A stretch of 64,000 nt of DNA. It comes from Nitrospira sp. (GTDB lineage: Bacteria; Nitrospirota; Nitrospiria; Nitrospirales; Nitrospiraceae). A program made the position numbers and the translations under genes. The notes under the pieces were generated by a model. The model saw only the letters and a list, made by a program, of their open reading frames with translations. It had not been told where the DNA came from and did no database searches. Below are positions 6,646 to 13,525 of this stretch, piece by piece. The stretch covers positions 2,582,179 to 2,646,178 of the forward strand of contig CP126121.1 in NCBI GenBank assembly GCA_030123625.1. The letters are read 5' to 3'. Position 1 is the stretch's first letter; each line of letters starts with the position of its first letter.

Positions 6646-7851
6646 TTACTTCATCCGATGGAATTCGACGACGTCGCCTTGCCCATCGAGTTCCACCGTA
6701 ATAGGGGTCCCTTCCCTTGCCCCGTTCAGGGAGGATTTACCCAAGTCTGCCGGGTAGATCTGTTCCCCTTCCGGGGTCCAGATCCTGACGTTGGTTCGAT
6801 CCGGAGTGGCAAATTCCAGAGGACCCGTGACGAAACGCCGAATAGGAGCAGAATCGATGGACGCGGAGAGATCCGCCACGAGGTGGTGGTCATGCATACG
6901 CACGGTCAGGATCTGTCCGACCTTGGCATTTTTGATTCCGATCTTGGCATTGACGTTGACGATGCCGATGGGAGTCCGAAAGAAAATGAAATTGGACTTC
7001 AGTTTTGAAATGGTTCCGGTCAGCAACACATGCGTCTTGGACCCATTGGCGGCCACCTGGCTGATCTGAAGGTCGAACTGAAGGTCGTGTACGCCGATGA
7101 CGGTGTCCCTCCCGTCAACTTCGACCGTCACCGACTCGCCGTTCCTGCGGGAAGCGAGCGTCCGCTCATAGGCGCCCATGTGGAAGGCCTTCTCACCTTC
7201 CGGCGTCCAACATATCAACTGTGTGCCGTCTTCATTGTCTCGTTTGAACGGACCGGTCAAATAGCGGTGGACGAGTGACCCATCGGTTCGCTTCACGATA
7301 TCCACGACGACGTGGTCTTCATGGATCAAAAAGACCACTTCTTGCGAGGCGGGGAGAGTTTTGAGCGTGGTTTTTGAACTGAGCGACATGAGCCCTACCG
7401 GCGTTTTCAGGAAGACAATCCCCGGCTTGGCCCGCCAGACCCGGCCCGTCAACATGATGGAAGGGTTCGCCTCGGTAGGAACGACCACCGCAGGGGCAGT
7501 TTCCTGTTGAGCCATCGGAGGGCTGTCCACTTGTGGCTGAGCAGCCGGAGAAGTCTCGGGCGCAGGGGACTGAACAGACGGAGTCTCGCTATCCTGAGGT
7601 TGAACGGCTGCTGGGATCTCATTTTGAGGGGGTGCCACATTGTCGACCGCTGATTGTCCGGGCGTGGCGTCATCAGTCTGGGGTTGCGCAGCTGGAGACG
7701 TATCGAGTTGGGTTTCCAAGGGAGTGGGATCGGAGGGTAGTGTCTGGACTCTCTCCTCGTCCGTGGGACTGGCTGTGGCGCATCCGGCACTGACTTGGCC
7801 CAAGAGAAACACTGCGAGAAATAGTCGCCGGGTAAGTGTAGATCGGTTCAT
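6646..7851 (-). CDS. Lipoprotein with Pro/Gln-rich linker and a tandemly duplicated domain
   Basis: 401 residues from ATG 7851, chosen because it begins a lipoprotein signal (MNRSTLTRRLFLAVFLLGQV with lipobox SAGC); the open frame runs to 7935 but would bury the signal. After the lipidated Cys comes a ~110-residue Pro/Gln/Thr-rich linker. Two copies of a ~130-residue domain follow. Matching landmarks are LTGRVWRAKPGIVFLKTPVG / LTGTISKLKSNFIFFRTPIG, IHEDHVVVDI / MHDHHLVADL, RYLTGPF / RFVTGPL and CWTPEGE / IWTPEGE. The family is unknown to me. The linker suggests the domains reach across the periplasm from a membrane anchor. Proximity to the sigma/anti-sigma pair hints at an envelope role. Confidence 0.75.
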   Translation of the reverse strand: MNRSTLTRRLFLAVFLLGQVSAGCATASPTDEERVQTLPSDPTPLETQLDTSPAAQPQTDDATPGQSAVDNVAPPQNEIPAAVQPQDSETPSVQSPAPETSPAAQPQVDSPPMAQQETAPAVVVPTEANPSIMLTGRVWRAKPGIVFLKTPVGLMSLSSKTTLKTLPASQEVVFLIHEDHVVVDIVKRTDGSLVHRYLTGPFKRDNEDGTQLICWTPEGEKAFHMGAYERTLASRRNGESVTVEVDGRDTVIGVHDLQFDLQISQVAANGSKTHVLLTGTISKLKSNFIFFRTPIGIVNVNAKIGIKNAKVGQILTVRMHDHHLVADLSASIDSAPIRRFVTGPLEFATPDRTNVRIWTPEGEQIYPADLGKSSLNGAREGTPITVELDGQGDVVEFHRMK

Positions 7852-8120
7852 GGAGGAGGTGTTCGGTATGGAAGTGGTGAATCGTTTGTCCTGTCTAAAC
7901 GGAAAGCTTTCGAACTTCGAAGTCATGGTGCGCAATCAACCGCAATCCGTCAATCGCCTATGCGAATAACATGAGCTCAGGGCGGAGTCAACTCCAAAGC
8001 TCGGATTGTGCGATAGAAGCCAGATCGTGGATGCCAATCCATTTCCAACGCCTGTAAGGATGACTCGGGCACAGTCGGAAGAGAGACTGACGGATAGAGA
8101 TCGTTAAAGGGTGAGTGCGG

Positions 8121-8157
8121 TTACTTCTCCTGACCATGAGGCGAAGCGGGGTGCCCG
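8121..8157. repeat. Duplicated copy of the der 3' end (left copy)
   Basis: These bases repeat the last part of der at 9505-9542 in the same orientation, starting TTACTTCT and sharing CTGACCATGAGGCG, with one deleted T and two substitutions. On the minus strand it reads GTPLRLMVR, the C-terminus of Der, before going out of frame. The 1.35 kb between the two copies holds the accessory genes described below, so the pair looks like the flanks of an insertion at the der 3' end. Confidence 0.7.
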
Positions 8158-8292
8158 GCCATGGGCTTCAGAGTAGAGTAAGTCAGCAGATGGAACAGAT
8201 TGTAACCGGCATGTCAAATAGTGCAGGAGGTGTCGTGATATGCCTCTATGGCTCGGCATCTATGTCTGTCTCACCAGTTCTCCTGCTGCGTA

Positions 8293-8321
8293 TTGGATTC
8301 CATAGGGCTCTCTGCTACACT
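8293..8321 (+). promoter_or_regulatory. Promoter of the UPF0175 antitoxin gene, leaderless
   Basis: TTGGAT (8293-8298) and TACACT (8316-8321) are spaced 17 bp. Initiation should fall at about 8328, exactly the A of the ATG, and only T residues lie between. There is no Shine-Dalgarno, so a leaderless mRNA is expected. Confidence 0.5.
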
Positions 8322-8327
8322 TTTTTT

Positions 8328-8600
8328 ATGGGACAGCCATTGACCATCGATCTGCCGGATGACCTCTTGCAGGTGCTGGGCACAGCAGATGAGGCGCGCC
8401 AAGAAGCGAAGACTGCTCTGGTTCTTGATCTCGTCCGACGGGGGAAAGTCTCACGGGCTCGTGCCGCAGAATTTCTTCAGATCTCGCTCTGGGATTTTCC
8501 GGCCTTGTTGGCGCAATATCAGATTCCTTGGTTTGACTATTCCTCCGAGGCCTTGCGCGAGGATCTTAAGACGCCCCTTCCCATGCGTTCCTCCGAGTGA
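8328..8600 (+). CDS. UPF0175 family antitoxin
   Basis: 90 residues. The N-terminal MGQPLTIDLPDDLLQVLG and the central ALVLDLVRRGKVSRARAAEFLQISLWDFPALLAQY match the UPF0175 family: small proteins, probably DNA-binding, found beside DUF3368 PIN-like toxins and regarded as their antitoxins. The C-terminal IPWFDYSSEALREDL is the usual toxin-contact tail. Its TGA stop overlaps a GTG that begins a fragment of such a toxin, so the pair was once a coupled toxin-antitoxin operon. The ATG lacks a ribosome-binding site. Confidence 0.85.
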   Translation: MGQPLTIDLPDDLLQVLGTADEARQEAKTALVLDLVRRGKVSRARAAEFLQISLWDFPALLAQYQIPWFDYSSEALREDLKTPLPMRSSE

Positions 8601-8683
8601 TCCTCGTCGTCGACGCCAGTCCCTGCATCACATTGGCCCGCACGCCGCTGAACTGGAGTGTTATCTCAGAAGGAGAGAGATGA
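8597..8683 (+). pseudogene. Truncated DUF3368/PIN-like toxin
   Basis: GTG at 8597 overlaps the antitoxin stop (GTGA). The 28-codon frame starts VILVVDASPCITLAR, the first beta-strand and catalytic Asp region of PIN-like toxins (normally ILVVDASPLITLA), and then departs into unrelated residues and stops at TGA 8681-8683. More than 80% of a usual toxin of about 150 residues is missing, including the remaining acidic residues, so no activity is expected. Confidence 0.75.
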
Positions 8684-9235
8684 AGCGGTTCATCATCCTC
8701 TGTATCCTATCCACACTTTCAGTGACTTCATTGATTTCTTGCACCTACAACCCAGCGGGGGGCGCTAAGGTCACACCTTAAACCGAATTCCTACTTATAC
8801 CCAGAGAAGACCTTTATTGCCATGCAATACTACGGAGGCATTTTAAATCGAACAGTAAAAGTGTATGTGCTTGAAGATATGTTAAGTGTGGCGATAGTTG
8901 GTGGACTTCTTAAGGCGCCAATGTTTATGACCGAAGAGTGGTATGATCCAAACTTTTACATTGATCAGACGCTCGCAAAGGAATATGCAAGGTTTGCCCC
9001 GTGGTCAAAGCTTTTTCTGTTGGTAGACAAGGCGAATTACCAAATACAACGATCGTTAATTACAAGGGTTGAATACGATCCAACGGACAAGTGGGGGATG
9101 GGTTCTGTACCCCATTCCGGGAAGATTCTTGTCCAGACTATCGATGGTAATGAACATGAATTTATCCTGTTGGATAGTCAGGATGGAGCCTTTGTGAAAT
9201 CAATGATTGAGCAGACGATGCAGGGCAAGAAATGA
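8680..9235 (+). pseudogene. Lipoprotein gene interrupted by a frameshift at a run of six G
   Basis: ATG 8680 has AGGAGAGAG upstream and starts a lipoprotein signal (MKRFIILCILSTLSVTSLIS, then Cys21). That frame ends at 8781 after 33 residues. Removing one G from the G6 run at 8757-8762 joins it without a stop to the frame that ends at 9235, giving about 184 residues with LYPEKTFIAMQYYGG at the join region. The second part alone could start at ATG 8822 (137 residues) but lacks a ribosome-binding site. The product would be an outer- or inner-membrane lipoprotein of unknown function. It may be a true null allele, a phase-variable tract or a sequencing error. Confidence 0.7.
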
Positions 9236-9504
9236 CCAGCGGATGGTGCAGCCTAGCGACCCGCTCTTTAAACATTAGGTACCACCACGCACCACCGACT
9301 ATGGAAGACATCAAATGCGAACGTTGAAGACCAAGATGGCGGTACAGCCAGAGCCGCAGATTGTCGCAGCAGGGCGTTTCTTCGGCGGCAACGACGCCTA
9401 TGGTTCGATCGGCTGCAATCTGATAGAGCATCCCGGTGTAGACACCTTTCGTGATGTTTTCGCCAGGTGCTTCTAGGACAGAATCTTCGAAGGGTAGGGA
9501 ATGC
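9236..9504. other. Intergenic stretch with a possible gene remnant
   Basis: No gene with a credible start is seen. On the minus strand, about 9320-9480, an open stretch reads protein-like (GENITKGVYTGMLYQIAADR, then TIGVVAAEETPCCDNLRLWL) but has neither a start with ribosome-binding site nor a recognised family. It may be the tail of an older gene cut by the insertion next to der. Confidence 0.35.
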
Positions 9505-9542
9505 TTACTTCTTCCTGACCATGAGGCGGAGTGGGGTGCCGG
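9505..9542. repeat. der 3' end, right copy of the direct repeat
   Basis: Partner of 8121-8157, see there. This copy is the functional end of der (stop codon at 9505-9507 on the minus strand). Confidence 0.7.
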
Positions 9543-10869
9543 TGAATTGGTATGTCTCGCGCAGTTGATTCTCCAAGTACCGCAGGTACGAGGGTGTGAG
9601 GTCTTCCGGATGGCCGACAAACAATGCGAAGACCGGCGGTTTGGTGGTAACTTGTGTGATAAAGGCGGACTTTGTCACAACCGACGGCTTGTGCTTGCGG
9701 GCCGGTAACGGATGGGTGACGAGGATCTTCTGCAGCCAGGTATTCAACATCCCGGTTGGGACGCGTTTGGTGAACATACTGTGCACGTCCTTGAGGAGGG
9801 GGAAGAGACGACGGATGGATTCCGGCTTGAGGGCTGATCCATACAGGATCGGAGCCCAGGTCAGAAAGGGAAACCGGCGACGGAGTTCGCGTTCATACTC
9901 TTGTCGCGCCTTCGCATCTCCCACCCGCAAGTCCCACTTGTTGATCAAGAGGATGCAGGCACGCCCTTGCTTCAGAATGGCGCCGGCAATCTTGGTGTCT
10001 TGTTCCGTGACCCCTTCCACCCCATCCACAATCAGGATGGCGATGTCGGACCGACCGATGGCACGAAGCGATCGGAGGACGCTGTAGCCTTCCACCCCGC
10101 GGTCGACCTTGCCGCGCCGTCTGATGCCGGCCGTATCGGTAAAAATGTAGCGTTGATCCTGGTGAATGACCAGCGAGTCGATCGGGTCACGTGTCGTCCC
10201 CGGAACATCGCTGACGACGACACGCTCCTCCCCAAGCAGCGCATTCACGAGAGTGGATTTGCCGACATTCGGGCGTCCTACCACGGCCACGCGAGGAAGT
10301 TGTTGCAGCTCGTCGGATTCCTCAGCCGAGGGAAGGAACGGATATATGGCGTCCAATAGCTCAGCAACGCCCAGACCATGTTCGGCGGACACGGGGTAGA
10401 GCTGATCGGTGCCCAATCGGTAGAAGTCGGCGAGTAAGGGTTCAGACTTCGGCGTGTCGATCTTGTTGATCGCATAGAGCAGAGGCTTTGTCACCCCGCG
10501 CAACAGCCGCACGACTTCGTGATCCGGCGGGGTCAATCCCGAGCGACCGTCCAAGAGCACGATGAGAATATCCGCTTCGGCAATCGCAAGTTCCGACTGT
10601 CGTCGAATTAAGGTCAACATGCTGTCGGAGGAGGACAGATCCAGTCCCCCCGTGTCGACCAGCCGAAACTTTCGATTGCGGTAGGTGGCGTCCGCATAGT
10701 TGCGGTCACGGGTCACGCCGGGGACGTCGTCCACAATGGCGATCTTCGCGCCTAAAATCTTGTTGAACAGCGTCGACTTCCCCACATTCGGCCTGCCGAT
10801 AATGGCGACGAGGGGGGGAAGTGCTGAGGACTGAGTATTGAGTGCTGAGTGTGAAGGCGTATCAATCAT
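9505..10869 (-). CDS. der: GTPase Der (EngA), 50S ribosome assembly factor
   Basis: 454 residues from ATG 10869; the open frame continues to 10974 but would overlap the divergent gene. Two GTPase domains in tandem are diagnostic: first G1 GRPNVGKSTLFNK with DTGG and NKID, second G1 GRPNVGKSTLVNA with DTAG and NKWD. The C-terminal KH-like domain ends in TGTPLRLMVRKK. Der binds the 50S subunit and is essential for its maturation. The N-terminal residues SHSALNTQSSAL are encoded by short tandem repeats (10819-10852) and are probably a strain-specific extension; translation may really begin later, near LVAIIGRPNVG. Confidence 0.95.
   Translation of the reverse strand: MIDTPSHSALNTQSSALPPLVAIIGRPNVGKSTLFNKILGAKIAIVDDVPGVTRDRNYADATYRNRKFRLVDTGGLDLSSSDSMLTLIRRQSELAIAEADILIVLLDGRSGLTPPDHEVVRLLRGVTKPLLYAINKIDTPKSEPLLADFYRLGTDQLYPVSAEHGLGVAELLDAIYPFLPSAEESDELQQLPRVAVVGRPNVGKSTLVNALLGEERVVVSDVPGTTRDPIDSLVIHQDQRYIFTDTAGIRRRGKVDRGVEGYSVLRSLRAIGRSDIAILIVDGVEGVTEQDTKIAGAILKQGRACILLINKWDLRVGDAKARQEYERELRRRFPFLTWAPILYGSALKPESIRRLFPLLKDVHSMFTKRVPTGMLNTWLQKILVTHPLPARKHKPSVVTKSAFITQVTTKPPVFALFVGHPEDLTPSYLRYLENQLRETYQFTGTPLRLMVRKK
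10819..10852. repeat. Degenerate 7-bp tandem repeat in the der 5' end
   Basis: Reading + strand: AGTGCTGAGGACTGAGTATT then GAGTGCTGAGTGTG. Units are variants of GAGTGCT. The same heptamer appears at the start of the YrfG-like gene (10963-10986, complementary orientation) and at the start of lptE (15964-15988). Confidence 0.6.
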
Positions 10870-10962
10870 CAGTATTCGTGTACAACCAGCGGACCGTAAC
10901 ATAGGGTTTTTCTCAAAGACAACCGCCTCGCCTTCCCGTTCGACCTCCGATATACTTTCCCC

Positions 10963-11661
10963 ATGACTCAGCACTCAGCACTCGGCACCCAGCCCTTCTT
11001 CAACTGGTCTGACATCGACGATGTGCTGCTCGACATGGACGGTACGTTGCTCGACCGCCATTTCGACAACTTCTTTTTCGAGGAAGAGCTGCCGCGTCGG
11101 TATGCGATGCTCCACGCTCTCACGTTTGAAGAGGCTCGCGATCGTCTCATGGCGATGTACCGATCGGTCGAAGGCGAACTAGCTTGGACGGACCTGGACT
11201 ACTGGACGAAGCGGGTCGGCATTGACGTGGTGGCGATGCACAAAGAATTGGATCACATGATCGGGTATCTTCCGGGGGCCGTGGAATTCTTGCGCCATCT
11301 TCGGCGGCTGGGAAAGCGTGTGACCATCGTGACGAACGCCCATTCAACGGGTGTCTCGGTCAAAGTCGCCAAGACCGGTCTGGATCACTACGTCAACCGA
11401 ATCGTGGACGCCTTTGAAGTCGGCTTTCTCAAGATGCGACCGGAGTATTGGCCGAATTGTCAACGCTTGTTGAGTTTCGATCCGTCGCGATCCCTATTCA
11501 TAGACGACGATGAAGGATGTCTGATGGCCGCGAAGGAATTCGGGGTGGCCCACTTGGTTCACAGCGCCAAGTCGAGTTCGCAATTACCGCCGTCTCCGCT
11601 CCCACATTTTATTTCAATCAGCGGATTCAAGCCGCTTCTCAACGGCCGGTCAACTGCCTAA
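10963..11661 (+). CDS. HAD-superfamily phosphatase, YrfG-like (GMP/IMP 5'-nucleotidase)
   Basis: 232 residues. Motif I is DDVLLDMDGTLLDRHFDNFF, with the DxDGT nucleophile pair; the following LDxHFDN is typical of YrfG purine nucleotidases. Motif II is IVTNAH, motif III lies near GFLKMRPEYW, and motif IV is LFIDDDEGCL. The expected reaction is dephosphorylation of IMP/GMP. The last ~30 residues (SSSQLPPSPLPHF...) differ from the core. ATG 10963 lies 6 nt after TATACT (10951-10956) with no ribosome-binding site, suggesting a leaderless message. The first codons (MTQHSALGTQ) come from the heptamer repeat. It is divergent from der. Confidence 0.85.
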   Translation: MTQHSALGTQPFFNWSDIDDVLLDMDGTLLDRHFDNFFFEEELPRRYAMLHALTFEEARDRLMAMYRSVEGELAWTDLDYWTKRVGIDVVAMHKELDHMIGYLPGAVEFLRHLRRLGKRVTIVTNAHSTGVSVKVAKTGLDHYVNRIVDAFEVGFLKMRPEYWPNCQRLLSFDPSRSLFIDDDEGCLMAAKEFGVAHLVHSAKSSSQLPPSPLPHFISISGFKPLLNGRSTA

Positions 11662-12032
11662 TTGTCCCTCATTGCCGCCGCCACACGCGAGCTGGAAGAG
11701 CATTAAGCTAATGTGGGAGGGTAGAGCCCGTGCCAAATCCGATTTCGAGCGCTTCCCCGTGCGAGGGTGGGAGCGCCTGTGCGTGTCCTCCTGAGACAAC
11801 TTGTGTAGCGAGGCTCAGACGCTCATCCGAAACCCGAATCCAGGCGAAGCGCATTTCTGAATGAACGGAACAATCAAGTGAAAACATGCCGGCGGATTAT
11901 AGATATACGAAGGACTAAAAGCTCGATTTGTGTTGGAGATTTGAAAGTGTCGTGCCATCTTTCTTGATGATAGAGGCCTGTCAGGTTGGCAGGTTGAGCC
12001 TGTCAGAATTTACTTGCATTAGGAGGTCCTAT
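11662..12032. other. Intergenic region upstream of the outer-membrane protein gene
   Basis: 371 bp without a supported gene. A strong Shine-Dalgarno AGGAGG at 12021-12026 serves the next gene. I see no convincing -35/-10 pair, though the long leader leaves room for regulation. Confidence 0.5.
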
Positions 12033-12692
12033 ATGGAGAAGCTGATGACGCATCGTCTGTGGATTCTCTCTCTCTCTCTCTTAGCTCTCTCTAGCCAGCC
12101 AGCTCATTCCGAAATGTATGTTGCAGGCCAAGTAGGCGCGAATTTCCCCGCGGACCTCAGTAACGTGGAGTGGAGGGCGGGAGGAGCCAACGTAGCGGGC
12201 AATGACCTTGAGTTACAGACTTCCCTCGTGTACGGAGGTAAAGTTGGATATTACTTTGACTCCGTGAAATGGCTCGGTATTGAAACTGAAGTATTCAATG
12301 CCACGCCTCATATCAAACAGCAAAATTGGGTAATCAACGGCGTCAACGTCGGCACGGTTCAGGGGATCTACAATCGGGTGCTCACGTGGGCTCCGGTGAA
12401 TCTCGTAGTCCGGTATCAGGCTGGTGCATTCGAGCCCTACGCCGGTGTGGGGCTCGGCGTATTCTTTTCCCACCTGTCGACTTCTGGCTTTTCCAGTTCG
12501 AGCACCGATGTCGGACTGAACACGCAAGTCGGGCTTCGGTACCGGATTACGAGCGCGATCGCTATGTTCGGAGAATGGAAATACAACTGGGCAAGTATGA
12601 GCCATACCAACCTGGCAGGTACTGGACTGAACGTAGACACGGACTACCGTGCGCATAACTTTGTCTTCGGCGTCGGCTATCATTTTAACTGA
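12033..12692 (+). CDS. Outer-membrane beta-barrel protein (OmpA-barrel/porin-like fold)
   Basis: 219 residues. ATG 12033 is set by AGGAGG 7 nt upstream. Residues 1-24 are a signal peptide ending LSSQPAHS-E. The mature protein has alternating amphipathic strands: MYVAGQVGANFP, YGGKVGYYFD, FEPYAGVGLGVFF, TQVGLRYRIT, FGEWKYNWA, and ends in FGVGYHFN with the C-terminal Phe-x-Asn edge typical of barrels. This is the pattern of small 8-stranded outer-membrane proteins. Function (porin, adhesin or structural) cannot be told. A strong terminator follows at once, so the gene is transcribed alone. Confidence 0.85.
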   Translation: MEKLMTHRLWILSLSLLALSSQPAHSEMYVAGQVGANFPADLSNVEWRAGGANVAGNDLELQTSLVYGGKVGYYFDSVKWLGIETEVFNATPHIKQQNWVINGVNVGTVQGIYNRVLTWAPVNLVVRYQAGAFEPYAGVGLGVFFSHLSTSGFSSSSTDVGLNTQVGLRYRITSAIAMFGEWKYNWASMSHTNLAGTGLNVDTDYRAHNFVFGVGYHFN

Positions 12693-12707
12693 CGCCCTGC
12701 TTCTATG

Positions 12708-12737
12708 AGGCCGGCCCTCTGTCGGCCGGCCTTGTTT
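12708..12737 (+). terminator. Intrinsic terminator after the outer-membrane protein gene
   Basis: Perfect 9-bp stem AGGCCGGCC (12708-12716) with GGCCGGCCT (12724-12732), 7-nt loop, then TGTTT. Very GC-rich stem. Confidence 0.85.
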
Positions 12738-12780
12738 CATGGCTGATCCGGCCCTCTCTGATCCTGATAGTCACCGCTGA

Positions 12781-13401
12781 CTAATTGTATTTGGTTGCGG
12801 TACCCCGATACATTTCTCCGCCTAGTCTCGGCACACCCTGCATGTTGAATCGATCACGGTGAGCGATCGTGAGACCGGATTGGGTGATCAGCTCATCGAT
12901 CTGCCGGTTGAGATTACACCCACAGCCGATCACGTTCTGAATGGGATTCAGCCGGTCCTGCCATGCAGCGACTTTCCCGTCGTCGCTCCGGCCATGTTCT
13001 AAGAAAACAAACCTGCCTCCCGATTTGAGGACACGCCGCACTTCTTGCAGTGCGAGGACCGGATCGGAAATTGTGCAGAGCGTCCAGGTACTGACGACAT
13101 AATCAAAACGGCGATCGGCATAGGGGAGGGTCTCGGCGGTACCCCGCTGGATGCGAACTGGAAACGAGGCGGCGGTCACTCGTGCGGCGATTGTTTTCGG
13201 GAGAAACTGAGCAGGATCGACCGCATGCAGTTCCGCGACGGTCTCCGGATAGTGCGGCAGATTCAGGCCGGTTCCTATCCCGAGTTCCAGCACGTCTCCA
13301 TGGGCCGAAGCGAGAAGTTCCCTGCGCAAGCGAAGAAATTCTTCACCGGCCATGACCCACTCCATGAGGCGTGGGAAGATATGATCGCAGTAGAAGCCCA
13401 T
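12781..13401 (-). CDS. Class I SAM-dependent methyltransferase
   Basis: 206 residues with a Rossmann methyltransferase: motif I VLELGIGTGLNLPHYP, an acidic strand-2 end at LHAVDPAQ, DYVVSTWTLCTISDP (motif IV region) and LKSGGRFVFLEHG (post-motif). The pattern matches the UbiE/Methyltransf_11 group of small-molecule or lipid methyltransferases; the substrate is unknown. TATACT (minus strand, 13416-13411) stands 9 nt before the ATG and no Shine-Dalgarno is visible, so the message is probably nearly leaderless. Confidence 0.85.
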   Translation of the reverse strand: MGFYCDHIFPRLMEWVMAGEEFLRLRRELLASAHGDVLELGIGTGLNLPHYPETVAELHAVDPAQFLPKTIAARVTAASFPVRIQRGTAETLPYADRRFDYVVSTWTLCTISDPVLALQEVRRVLKSGGRFVFLEHGRSDDGKVAAWQDRLNPIQNVIGCGCNLNRQIDELITQSGLTIAHRDRFNMQGVPRLGGEMYRGTATKYN

Positions 13402-13525
13402 CGCGCTTGTAGTATAACAAGAGCCGCAGTCGCTTGGTTTCGAACTTGTGGCCCCATGGAGGCTATGTTAGATTCCGCAGTTCAATTGGCGTTCAATCTT
13501 TAGTCGTCAACACGCAATTTTTACT

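Noticed and set aside
9162..9620. 152-codon minus-strand frame overlapping the der end
   Set aside because: Its start lies inside der in another frame. The part after der reads protein-like but has no start, so it is listed only as a possible remnant.
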